From: an uncultured Spirochaetaceae bacterium
Lineage (GTDB): Bacteria; Spirochaetota; Spirochaetia; Sphaerochaetales; Sphaerochaetaceae
DNA length: 6,032 nt
Reading direction: 5' to 3'
Assembly: GCA_944389985.1 (NCBI GenBank)
Contig: CALXON010000175.1
Span: 1 to 6,032 of the forward strand
The notes beneath the pieces were generated by a model that was not told the origin of the DNA, did not search any database, and worked only from the letters and a program-made list of their open reading frames with translations. This document shows, piece after piece, positions 1 through 5,863 of this stretch. Each line of letters begins with the position of its first letter. The first letter of the stretch is position 1. The translations under genes were made by a program, and so were the position numbers.

Positions 1-609
1 GAGATGCTCAAGGCCCATCCCGGCTGGGGTGAGCAGATCCTCAACTACCTCTGGGCTCTTGATATCACAGATATAAACAGGGTCGAGGTCAGGACAAACG
101 ACAATGGTGAGGATCATCTGAGATTCACCCATATCTATGTCAATGACAAGAGGGCAGAGGGATACGCGCAGATGTTCCAGGGTGAGAGCCTCTCGCTCAG
201 AAGACTCACTGTGATGGGATTCGCATTCTTCGAGGCTTTCATCACGGGGAAGACTCTGGTCATCGATGACTTCGGACAGCTTCTGCATCCGGACATTCTC
301 TGTCATCTTGTTGAGATCTTCGAGAACTGCGACAAGGAAAGCCAGATGCTCGTCGTGGACTGCAATCCGTCCCTTCTCAAGGATGGACTTCTCAGACGTG
401 ATGCTGTATGGTTCGCACAGAAGGATCAGGAGAGCTCGACAGTCTATTACTCACTCTCCGACTTCAAGGGAGCCCGCGGCAAGATACCGACATCGAGAAG
501 GTACATGCAGGGCGCGTTCGGTGCTCTTCCGATCACAAGCGAGTTCTACTTTGTGCATGACGGTACTCCTGTAGAGCCGGAAAAGAGCGAGGAGGGTTCC
601 AATGATTAA
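1..609 (+). CDS. RloA/AbiL-like (COG1106-type) AAA/ABC-class ATPase, C-terminal part, 5' truncated, degenerate active site
   Basis: The frame is open to the first base, so this is the C-terminal part of a longer protein; the Walker A region lies outside the window. Numbering from the Met at base 4, the family layout is clear: a signature-like segment (ESLSLRRL, 61-68), a Walker B strand (TLVIDDF, 84-90) followed by LLHP (93-96), a strand at 114-118, then LLRRDAVWFAQKD (129-141), YYSLSDFK (148-155) and the terminal YMQGAFGALP (167-176). This matches the tail of COG1106/RloA ATPases, which partner RloB proteins in restriction-linked and abortive-infection (AbiL) loci. Residues normally needed for ATP hydrolysis differ: the usual SxGT is SLSL, Walker B DE is DD, the D-loop Asp is Gly, and the switch TH(D) is DC(N). 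The acidic tail ends inside the next gene (8-nt overlap). Family assignment is fairly sure; ATPase activity is doubtful. Confidence 0.8.
   Translation, partial: EMLKAHPGWGEQILNYLWALDITDINRVEVRTNDNGEDHLRFTHIYVNDKRAEGYAQMFQGESLSLRRLTVMGFAFFEAFITGKTLVIDDFGQLLHPDILCHLVEIFENCDKESQMLVVDCNPSLLKDGLLRRDAVWFAQKDQESSTVYYSLSDFKGARGKIPTSRRYMQGAFGALPITSEFYFVHDGTPVEPEKSEEGSND
589..596 (+). promoter_or_regulatory. Ribosome binding site for the RloB-like gene
   Basis: GAGGAGGG lies 5 nt before the ATG at 602, inside the end of the upstream ATPase gene. It supports the 602 start despite the 8-nt overlap, and suggests translational coupling of the pair. Confidence 0.75.
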
Positions 610-1234
610 GCGCAGGAAGAATATAACGACACCTAAGCGGACACTGCTTCTTGTATGCGCTACTGAGGCTGAGGCTCTGTACTTCTCCCAGATGCGCAAG
701 GATTGCAGATATGTGAACCTCACAGTTCTTGCGGCTCCTAACGCAAAGAACCTCAAGGCCATCATCGATTTCACGGCAAAGGAGCGCAACCACGGCAAGT
801 TCGACTCTGCATGGGCACTCTTCGGTTTTGATGATGTCTCCACGAGCGTTGAGGAGATCAGGGAGATGGATGAGTATGTCCAGAAGAAGAAGGTGAGACT
901 CTGCTGGTTCAATCCGTCCTTCGAGCTCTGGTTCATCATGCACCTCGGTGCTCCGGGATCATTCGTCAGGGATATCACTCCGCTGAGAGGAAAGCTTCAG
1001 GAAGCGCTTCCGGGCTATGAGCTTACTCCTGAGTACCTGCTGACAAAGGGCCTCAATATGCATATCAGGCTCTTCCCGAGACATGCTCAGGCTGATCTCA
1101 ACGCGAGAAACTACAACACAGTGGCGAAGGCTGCTACCGGGCTTGAGGCTACTACCATGCCTCTTCTCAACGAGGATATAACAGCAATCTGCGGCAGTGC
1201 GGATATGTCGCATAACCAGAAGGTGAGAAGATAG
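602..1234 (+). CDS. RloB-like (AbiL partner) Toprim-family protein, diverged catalytic motifs
   Basis: A 210-residue protein with the RloB-family (PF13707-type) plan. It has a basic N-terminus and first beta strand ending in a VC(x)nEAxxYF-like motif (LLLVCATEAEALYF, 15-28). An aspartate-rich strand (WALFGFDD, 71-78) comes next, then the diagnostic NPSFELWFIMHL block (104-115) and a helical C-terminal half with a YNTVAKAA segment (171-178). In typical RloB proteins the first motif reads CEGExTEpxYF and the second WxVFDxDd. Here the first Toprim Glu is Ala20, the motif is one residue shorter, and the first Asp of DxD is Gly75; Asp77 and Asp78 remain. The C-terminal PxT/ST-type motif is also not evident. 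RloB is the presumed nuclease or effector subunit acting with the RloA ATPase; here catalysis may be lost or altered. It overlaps the ATPase gene by 8 nt and sits 2 nt before the regulator gene. The family call is good; the function is not known. Confidence 0.78.
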   Translation: MIKRRKNITTPKRTLLLVCATEAEALYFSQMRKDCRYVNLTVLAAPNAKNLKAIIDFTAKERNHGKFDSAWALFGFDDVSTSVEEIREMDEYVQKKKVRLCWFNPSFELWFIMHLGAPGSFVRDITPLRGKLQEALPGYELTPEYLLTKGLNMHIRLFPRHAQADLNARNYNTVAKAATGLEATTMPLLNEDITAICGSADMSHNQKVRR

Positions 1235-1236
1235 GA

Positions 1237-2136
1237 ATGGAGGCAGTCCCTCTTCTCTTGAGCCTGATAGCTCTGGCGATCGTGAGCATGGATCTCGCGC
1301 TTGCGATCGTATGGAACAGAAGTGCGCGATACACATGGTCGCGCACATGTATTGTATTCACGGCAACGCTTCTCGGAGCGGTTGTCGCATTCGCACTTGA
1401 CCAGTACTCCTATCTGGCATTCTCCGGCACGGCGAGCCGGATACTCCACTTCATATGGGAGCTGATTCTGGTTGCGGATTCGGCATTCATTCTCGCGATG
1501 CTGCCGTTCTTCGCATCATGGATCATCGCAAGGCCGATGTCTGCATACGAGAAGGCGTTCGCCATAATAGTGGCATCCCTCTATCTTGCAGATTCTGTCG
1601 CATGGCTTTTCGTCCCGCATCAGATCTTCTCGATCCTGCAGTACGTTCTCTGGATGGTTGTCGTCATCTACTGTATCGCCATTATGTTCGGAACCTGGAA
1701 GTCGATCGATGACAGATCTGTAAGGACCATGTGCTTCACGCTCATAGTCATCTCATTCTCGATGGTTCCGGTGATCCTGCTTGCCATGATCTTCCGTCAG
1801 TTCAGGGAGCTCTCGATACCGATTGTCTCACTCGCATACACCATCGCGATCCTTGTCTTTCTATTCATCGCCATCGCAAGATCGGAGAAGAAAGAGGAGG
1901 AGAGCGAGGAGGACAGGGCTGTCTCATTCCAGAAAGCGATGGAACAGTACCATATAACGGAAAGGGAGGCCGAGGTCATAAGACTGATCAAGGACGGACT
2001 GACGAACAAGGAGATCGCCTCCGAGCTCGATATCTCGGTCAACACTGTCAACAATCATATCGCCAACATCTTTTCCAAGACGGAGGTCAGAAGCCGCATC
2101 GATCTTCTGAATCTCCTTCAGGAGGCATCCTGGTGA
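1237..2136 (+). CDS. Seven-TM membrane protein with C-terminal LuxR-type helix-turn-helix
   Basis: A 299-residue protein. Seven hydrophobic segments are visible at about 4-26, 37-58, 70-97, 105-126, 130-152, 163-186 and 192-214. After the last one comes a strongly charged linker (KKEEESEEDR, 218-227) and a GerE/LuxR HTH at about 239-296. The HTH has the classic ITEREAEVIRLI, GLTNKEIASELDIS and TVNNHIANIFSK pattern. This predicts a membrane-anchored DNA-binding regulator that senses something in or outside the membrane and binds DNA from the cytoplasmic face; no receiver (REC) domain or periplasmic sensor domain is present. The start at 1237 is 2 nt after the RloB stop, with an AAGGTGAG sequence at 1220-1227, and puts TM1 right at the N-terminus. 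It is presumably co-transcribed with the flanking genes and may regulate them, but the target and signal cannot be read from the sequence. Confidence 0.88.
   Translation: MEAVPLLLSLIALAIVSMDLALAIVWNRSARYTWSRTCIVFTATLLGAVVAFALDQYSYLAFSGTASRILHFIWELILVADSAFILAMLPFFASWIIARPMSAYEKAFAIIVASLYLADSVAWLFVPHQIFSILQYVLWMVVVIYCIAIMFGTWKSIDDRSVRTMCFTLIVISFSMVPVILLAMIFRQFRELSIPIVSLAYTIAILVFLFIAIARSEKKEEESEEDRAVSFQKAMEQYHITEREAEVIRLIKDGLTNKEIASELDISVNTVNNHIANIFSKTEVRSRIDLLNLLQEASW
2120..2125 (+). promoter_or_regulatory. Shine-Dalgarno AGGAGG that sets a GTG start for the hydrolase
   Basis: A perfect AGGAGG lies 7 nt before a GTG at 2133. The frame is open well upstream, but that part overlaps the LuxR gene in another frame and reads as non-protein-like sequence, so this site decides the start. 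Confidence 0.8.
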
Positions 2137-2990
2137 TCATCTACAGATACTCTGTGCCCCTCAGATGGTATGAAGGGGTGTATCAGGACAGGAAAGCGCC
2201 CTGCAAGGCCGGGCGTTCTTTCACACTTACACACAAGGAGGGAAGCAGGAAGTGCGCCCTCCTCATCCATGGCTATACAGGATACCCGGGGGAGATGGTC
2301 CGTCCTGCGGAGGATCTTTTCAACATAGGGTATGACATATACTGCCCACGTCTTCCCGGGCATGGAACGACAGGAGAGGATTTCAGCAGAAGCCGTAAAC
2401 GTGACTGGACGGGTGTGGTGGTCAATGCCGCCAGAGAGCTGAGGGAGAAGTATGACACCTTCTGCATAGTAGGGCATTCGATGGGAGGAGCTCTTGCTGT
2501 GATAGCAGCTGAGGAAGCGGGATGTGACCGTCTTGTGCTGGCAGGTCCTGCTGTCGGATACCCAGGTCAGAAGCCCCCTGTTCCTATCTTTGTGATGCGC
2601 CTTGCGGCTCTTTTCACAAAAAGGAAGAGAACCAGCTGGCACTCCGATCCGGAGTATGTCATGTATTATGAGAATGCTCCCGCCGATGATGAGTACCTTG
2701 GTTCTGAGTACTGGTCATGGCTCTATCCCAAGCAGATTCTGGATCTTGTCCTGCTGATGAAGGAGGCAAGGGCGATGATTCCATCCCTTTCTGTTGACAC
2801 TCTCACAATCTCAGGCGGTAAGGATACGATCATCGGAGAACAGTCCTCATCGTACATAGCAGAGACCGGAAAAGGAGAGAACAGACATGTCTCGGTTCCG
2901 GGATGCACGCATTACATGTTCTATGACAAGGACAAAAGTGCCGAGAACGAGGCTGTGAAGGCCGTCACGGACTGGCTCTCAGCGGAGTGA
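2133..2990 (+). CDS. Alpha/beta hydrolase, carboxylesterase or monoglyceride-lipase type (GTG start)
   Basis: A 285-residue single-domain serine hydrolase, probably cytoplasmic because no signal peptide or TM segment is evident. The first strand runs into the oxyanion-hole motif LLIHGYTGYPGEM (43-55). The usual RLPGHGTTGEDF follows at 73-84, then the nucleophile elbow GHSMGG with Ser116. The acid is most likely Asp231 in SGGKDTII, and the base His260 in VPGCTHYMF. The catalytic triad is therefore complete. The lid-like region between 145 and 200 is rich in aromatics and basic residues, as in esterases and monoacylglycerol lipases that act on short acyl esters; the real substrate cannot be named. 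The GTG start overlaps the LuxR stop (GTGA, 4 nt), indicating translational coupling and membership of the upstream operon. The gene ends at a stop that forms the left edge of an inverted repeat. Confidence 0.88.
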   Translation: MIIYRYSVPLRWYEGVYQDRKAPCKAGRSFTLTHKEGSRKCALLIHGYTGYPGEMVRPAEDLFNIGYDIYCPRLPGHGTTGEDFSRSRKRDWTGVVVNAARELREKYDTFCIVGHSMGGALAVIAAEEAGCDRLVLAGPAVGYPGQKPPVPIFVMRLAALFTKRKRTSWHSDPEYVMYYENAPADDEYLGSEYWSWLYPKQILDLVLLMKEARAMIPSLSVDTLTISGGKDTIIGEQSSSYIAETGKGENRHVSVPGCTHYMFYDKDKSAENEAVKAVTDWLSAE

Positions 2991-3004
2991 TTGGTTGCCA
3001 ATCA
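2988..3004 (+). repeat. Perfect 7-bp inverted repeat at the hydrolase stop
   Basis: TGATTGG-TTG-CCAATCA is a perfect dyad with a 3-nt centre, beginning at the hydrolase TGA stop. No T-run follows on either strand, so it is not a standard intrinsic terminator. It overlaps the proposed -35 of the gltX promoter and could be an operator or an mRNA 3'-end hairpin. Confidence 0.55.
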
Positions 3005-3023
3005 AAGCCAAAGATAATACTAT
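2991..3023 (+). promoter_or_regulatory. Putative sigma70-like promoter of the gltX-glyS-tyrS operon
   Basis: TTGCCA (2995-3000) is followed 17 nt later by TACTAT (3018-3023). An alternative pairing is TTGGTT (2991-2996) with GATAAT (3013-3018) at 16 nt. The stretch is AT-rich compared with its surroundings and is the only gap of this size between genes here. Transcription from either would start just upstream of the gltX ribosome binding site, leaving a very short leader. This is motif reading only. Confidence 0.45.
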
Positions 3024-3039
3024 AGACAGCTGACATTTC

Positions 3040-3045
3040 AAGGAG
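3040..3045 (+). promoter_or_regulatory. Ribosome binding site of gltX
   Basis: AAGGAG lies 6 nt before the ATG at 3052. It supports this start over the overlapping short frame beginning at 3047. Confidence 0.75.
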
Positions 3046-3051
3046 ATTGCC

Positions 3052-4530
3052 ATGGACGTCCGCGTTCGTTACGCCCCGTCCCCGACAGGGCTTCAGCATA
3101 TCGGGGGAGTGCGTACAGCACTTTTCAACTATTTCTTTGCAAAGGCTTCCGGAGGGAAGTTCATTCTCCGTGTCGAGGATACCGACAGGGAAAGATATTC
3201 GGATGAGTCTCTTGAGGATCTTTACAGTACTCTGGACTGGCTCGGCATCAAATGGGATGAGGGCCCTGTCGTAGGCGGCCCATATGGCCCGTACATCCAG
3301 TCGGAGCGTTTTGACATATACAGAAAGTACGCTGAACAGCTTGTCGCTGAGGGTAAGGCATATTACTGCTACTGCTCACCTGAGCGCCTTGAGGAGGTCA
3401 GGAAACAGCAGGCTGAGTCGAAGAGCGAGTATCAGGGATATGACAGACATTGCGCGAACCTCACAGATGAGGAGAGGGCGGAGTATGAGGCGAAGGGCAT
3501 AAAGCCGGTCATAAGGTTCCGTGTCCCCACAGAGGGCAAGACCACCTTCCATGATATTCTGATGGGTGACATCACAAGACGTAACCGTGATATCTCCCCC
3601 GATCCGGTGCTTCTCAAGAGCGACGGTTTCCCGACTTACCATCTTGCGAATGTCGTCGATGATCACCTGATGCATATAACACACATAATGAGAGCTCAGG
3701 AGTGGATTCCTTCAGGACCGCTTCATGTGCTTCTCTATCAGGCATTCGACTGGGAGATCCCACAGTACTGCCATCTGCCGATGGTCATGGGCAAGGACGG
3801 ACAGAAGCTCTCGAAGCGTCATGGCTCTACTGCTGTCCGTGACTTCCGCGAGAAGGGATACCTTCCCGAGGCCATCATGAACTATGTCACGCTTGTGGGA
3901 TGGTCACTTGACGGCTCGACTGAGTTCTTCTCCAGAGAAGACCTTGAGAAGTGCTTCTCCCTTCAGGGCATACACAAGGCTCCTGCAGTCTTCGATTACA
4001 AGAAGCTCGACTGGTTCAATGGCCAGTACATCAGGGCCTGTGACAATGACAGACTGACATCACTGATCACACCGTATCTCCAGAAAGCCGGATATGTGCA
4101 CGATCCGCTTACTGAGGATGAGAAGAAGCTTGTCGGTGATATTGTTCCTCCAGTCAGGGAGAGACTCAAAGTCCTTTCCGATGTTGTTCCGCTCACGGCA
4201 TTCCTCTTTGAGGACAATCCTGTCACGGACAAGAGCGTGTACATCGCGAAAGGCTCTGATGAAGAGAGCACTGCGAAGGCTCTCAGAAGAGGCAGTGAGA
4301 TCCTTCTTTCCGGAATAAAGAACGGAGAGGATCAGGAGAAGACAGAGGAGAAGCTCTCAGCTCTCGCTGCGGAGCTCGGCGTGAAGGTCAACGGAGTATT
4401 CCAGCCGATTCGCGTTGCGATAACGAACTCAACGGTATCATTACCGCTTTTTGATTCTATAAGACTACTGGGGCTTGATGAAGCTGAGAAGCGACTTATG
4501 CGCGGCCTCAGATTATTTGAGGAGAACTGA
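3052..4530 (+). CDS. gltX: Glutamyl-tRNA synthetase
   Basis: A 492-residue class I synthetase that charges tRNA-Glu with glutamate in the cytoplasm. The N-terminal RVRYAPSPTGLQHIGGVRTALFNY (4-27) carries the HIGH-type motif HIGG at 16-19, followed by RVEDTD (40-45). A zinc-type cluster CYC (106-108) with YDRHC (130-134) sits in the insertion region. The KMSKS-type loop is KDGQKLSKRHG (248-258), and YHLANVVDDHLMHITHIMRAQEW (196-218) is the usual pocket segment. The helical anticodon-binding half runs from about 320 to the end and closes with QPIRVAIT..TVSLPLFDSIRLLG. The length is slightly above the roughly 470-residue bacterial norm. Many bacteria without GlnRS, as known for spirochaetes, use a non-discriminating GluRS plus GatCAB; this window cannot show which applies. 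It is the first gene of a synthetase operon and stops 1 nt before glyS. Confidence 0.97.
   Translation: MDVRVRYAPSPTGLQHIGGVRTALFNYFFAKASGGKFILRVEDTDRERYSDESLEDLYSTLDWLGIKWDEGPVVGGPYGPYIQSERFDIYRKYAEQLVAEGKAYYCYCSPERLEEVRKQQAESKSEYQGYDRHCANLTDEERAEYEAKGIKPVIRFRVPTEGKTTFHDILMGDITRRNRDISPDPVLLKSDGFPTYHLANVVDDHLMHITHIMRAQEWIPSGPLHVLLYQAFDWEIPQYCHLPMVMGKDGQKLSKRHGSTAVRDFREKGYLPEAIMNYVTLVGWSLDGSTEFFSREDLEKCFSLQGIHKAPAVFDYKKLDWFNGQYIRACDNDRLTSLITPYLQKAGYVHDPLTEDEKKLVGDIVPPVRERLKVLSDVVPLTAFLFEDNPVTDKSVYIAKGSDEESTAKALRRGSEILLSGIKNGEDQEKTEEKLSALAAELGVKVNGVFQPIRVAITNSTVSLPLFDSIRLLGLDEAEKRLMRGLRLFEEN
4433..4463 (+). other. Terminator-like hairpin plus -10-like box inside the 3' end of gltX
   Basis: CGGTA (4433-4437) and TACCG (4442-4446) form a 5-bp stem with a TCAT loop, followed by CTTTTT (4447-4452). 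Shortly after comes TATAAG (4458-4463), one mismatch from a consensus -10, with GTATCA (4435-4440) at 17 nt spacing as a weak -35. The codons here (TTA, TTT, ATA, CTA) are more AT-rich than the rest of gltX. It may be an attenuator or internal promoter for glyS-tyrS, or chance; the stem is weak. Confidence 0.25.
4519..4525 (+). promoter_or_regulatory. Ribosome binding site of glyS
   Basis: GAGGAGA overlaps the last codons of gltX and lies 6 nt before the ATG at 4532. It decides that start over an in-frame ATG at 4475, which is inside gltX. Confidence 0.75.
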
Positions 4531-4531
4531 C

Positions 4532-5863
4532 ATGTCAGAAGCAGTAACAATGGATAAGATCGTTTCACTGTGCCGCCGCCGCGGCTTCATCTTCCAGTCC
4601 AGTGAGATCTACGGAGGACTCAACGGAGCTTATGACTACGGCCCGATGGGTGTCGAGCTGAAGAACAATATCCGTGACTTCTGGTGGAAGGAAATGACCC
4701 AGATGCATGACAACATCGTAGGCCTTGATGCCTCCATCCTCATGCATCCCCGCGTATGGGAGGCTTCAGGCCATGTTTCCAACTTCACCGATCCGATGGT
4801 TGACTGCAAGGTCTGCAAGTCGCGTTTCCGTGCTGATCAGATCGATCTCAATGCTCCATGTCCGGTATGCGGAAACAAGGGATCGTTCACAGAGCCTAGG
4901 AACTTCAACCTCATGTTCCAGACACATATCGGAGCGAATGCGGACGCGGCGTCTATCGTCTATCTCAGGCCGGAGACAGCACAGGGTATCTATGTGAACT
5001 TCAAGAATGTTCTCCAGTCATCCCGCGTGAAGCTTCCGTTCGGTATCGCACAGGTTGGCAAGTCCTTCCGCAATGAGATCGCGACAAAGAACTTCATCTT
5101 CCGTTCCTGCGAGTTCGAGCAGATGGAGATGCAGTTCTTCTGCAAGCCTGGTACGGACGAGGAGTGGTTCCCGTACTGGAGAGAGCAGAGAATGGAGTTC
5201 TACAAGAAGATGGGTATTCACCCTGATCACCTCAGATGGCACCAGCACGGACCGGATGAACTTGCATTCTACGCAAAGGATGCCTATGACATCCAGTTCC
5301 TCTTTCCGATGGGCTGGCAGGAACTTGAGGGCGTTCACTCCAGAACCGACTATGATCTCACACAGCACGAGAAGTTCTCAGGAAAGGATCTCACATATCT
5401 TGATCCTGAGACGAATGAGAGATACATCCCATACGTCGTCGAGACATCGGCAGGTCTTACAAGGAATGTGCTCATGGCACTTTCGGATGCATATGATGAG
5501 GAGGCGACTCCGGAAGGTGATGTCCGCACTGTCCTGCACTTCCATCCAGCCATCGCTCCTGTGAAGGTCGCTGTCCTTCCGCTTGTGAAGAAGGATGGAC
5601 TTGCTGAGTATGCCACGAAGCTCGAGCATGATCTCAGGTCTGACTTCTATACATTCTATGATCAGAGCGGAGCTGTAGGCAGAAGATACAGAAGAATGGA
5701 CGAGATCGGTACACCGTACTGCGTGACAGTTGACTACCAGACACTTCAGGATCAGACAGTCACAGTACGCTTCCGCGATTCAATGAAGCAGGAGCGCGTC
5801 TCTGCTGACAAGCTCTCATCCTTCATCCACGATGCGATGAAGAACTACAGGAGAGGAGAGTGA
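4532..5863 (+). CDS. glyS: Glycyl-tRNA synthetase, single-chain alpha2 type
   Basis: A 443-residue class II synthetase, the homodimeric form rather than the alpha2beta2 form with separate GlyQ and GlyS chains. It attaches glycine to tRNA-Gly. Visible landmarks are the N-terminal RRRGFIFQSSEIYGG.NGAYDYGPMG (15-40) and motif 1 around MHPRVWEASGHVSNFTDPMVDC (71-92). A zinc ribbon has Cys92, Cys95, Cys110 and Cys113. LRPETAQGIYVNF (145-157) is followed by motif 2, FRNEIATKNFIFRSCEFEQMEM (179-200), and motif 3, VETSAGLTRNVLMAL (303-317). The C-terminal anticodon-binding domain begins at HPAIAPVKVAVLPL (338-351). The length is typical for bacterial alpha2 GlyRS. The start at 4532 comes 1 nt after the gltX stop, and the TGA stop overlaps the tyrS ATG by 1 nt. 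All core motifs look intact. Confidence 0.96.
   Translation: MSEAVTMDKIVSLCRRRGFIFQSSEIYGGLNGAYDYGPMGVELKNNIRDFWWKEMTQMHDNIVGLDASILMHPRVWEASGHVSNFTDPMVDCKVCKSRFRADQIDLNAPCPVCGNKGSFTEPRNFNLMFQTHIGANADAASIVYLRPETAQGIYVNFKNVLQSSRVKLPFGIAQVGKSFRNEIATKNFIFRSCEFEQMEMQFFCKPGTDEEWFPYWREQRMEFYKKMGIHPDHLRWHQHGPDELAFYAKDAYDIQFLFPMGWQELEGVHSRTDYDLTQHEKFSGKDLTYLDPETNERYIPYVVETSAGLTRNVLMALSDAYDEEATPEGDVRTVLHFHPAIAPVKVAVLPLVKKDGLAEYATKLEHDLRSDFYTFYDQSGAVGRRYRRMDEIGTPYCVTVDYQTLQDQTVTVRFRDSMKQERVSADKLSSFIHDAMKNYRRGE
5849..5858 (+). promoter_or_regulatory. Double Shine-Dalgarno sequence before tyrS
   Basis: AGGAGAGGAG provides two tandem AGGAG cores, 9 and 4 nt before the tyrS ATG at 5863, at the very end of glyS. 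The first has the better spacing. Confidence 0.6.

Noticed and set aside
451..978. Long open frame on the - strand
   Set aside because: It lies opposite the well-supported ATPase and RloB genes, has no recognisable motifs, and reads as a shadow of their codon usage.
1..1234. Recent horizontal transfer of the RloAB-like pair
   Set aside because: Base composition and codon choice look like those of the housekeeping synthetase genes, and no IS element, tRNA, integrase or direct repeat is visible; old transfer cannot be excluded.
1423..1441. TCCGGC...GCCGGA inverted repeat as a possible terminator
   Set aside because: It lies inside the LuxR coding region in a G+C-rich stretch with no T-run; probably coincidental.
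1731..2132. Upstream in-frame extension of the hydrolase reading frame
   Set aside because: It overlaps the TM and HTH coding part of the LuxR gene, reads as His/Arg/Gly-rich shadow sequence, and a perfect AGGAGG precedes the GTG at 2133.
2991..3051. T-box or other riboswitch leader for the synthetase operon
   Set aside because: The gap is only 61 nt and lacks T-box-like elements or an antiterminator/terminator pair.
4475..4531. Earlier in-frame ATG for glyS
   Set aside because: It would sit inside gltX with no good ribosome binding site; the ATG at 4532 has GAGGAGA and matches the usual GlyRS N-terminus.
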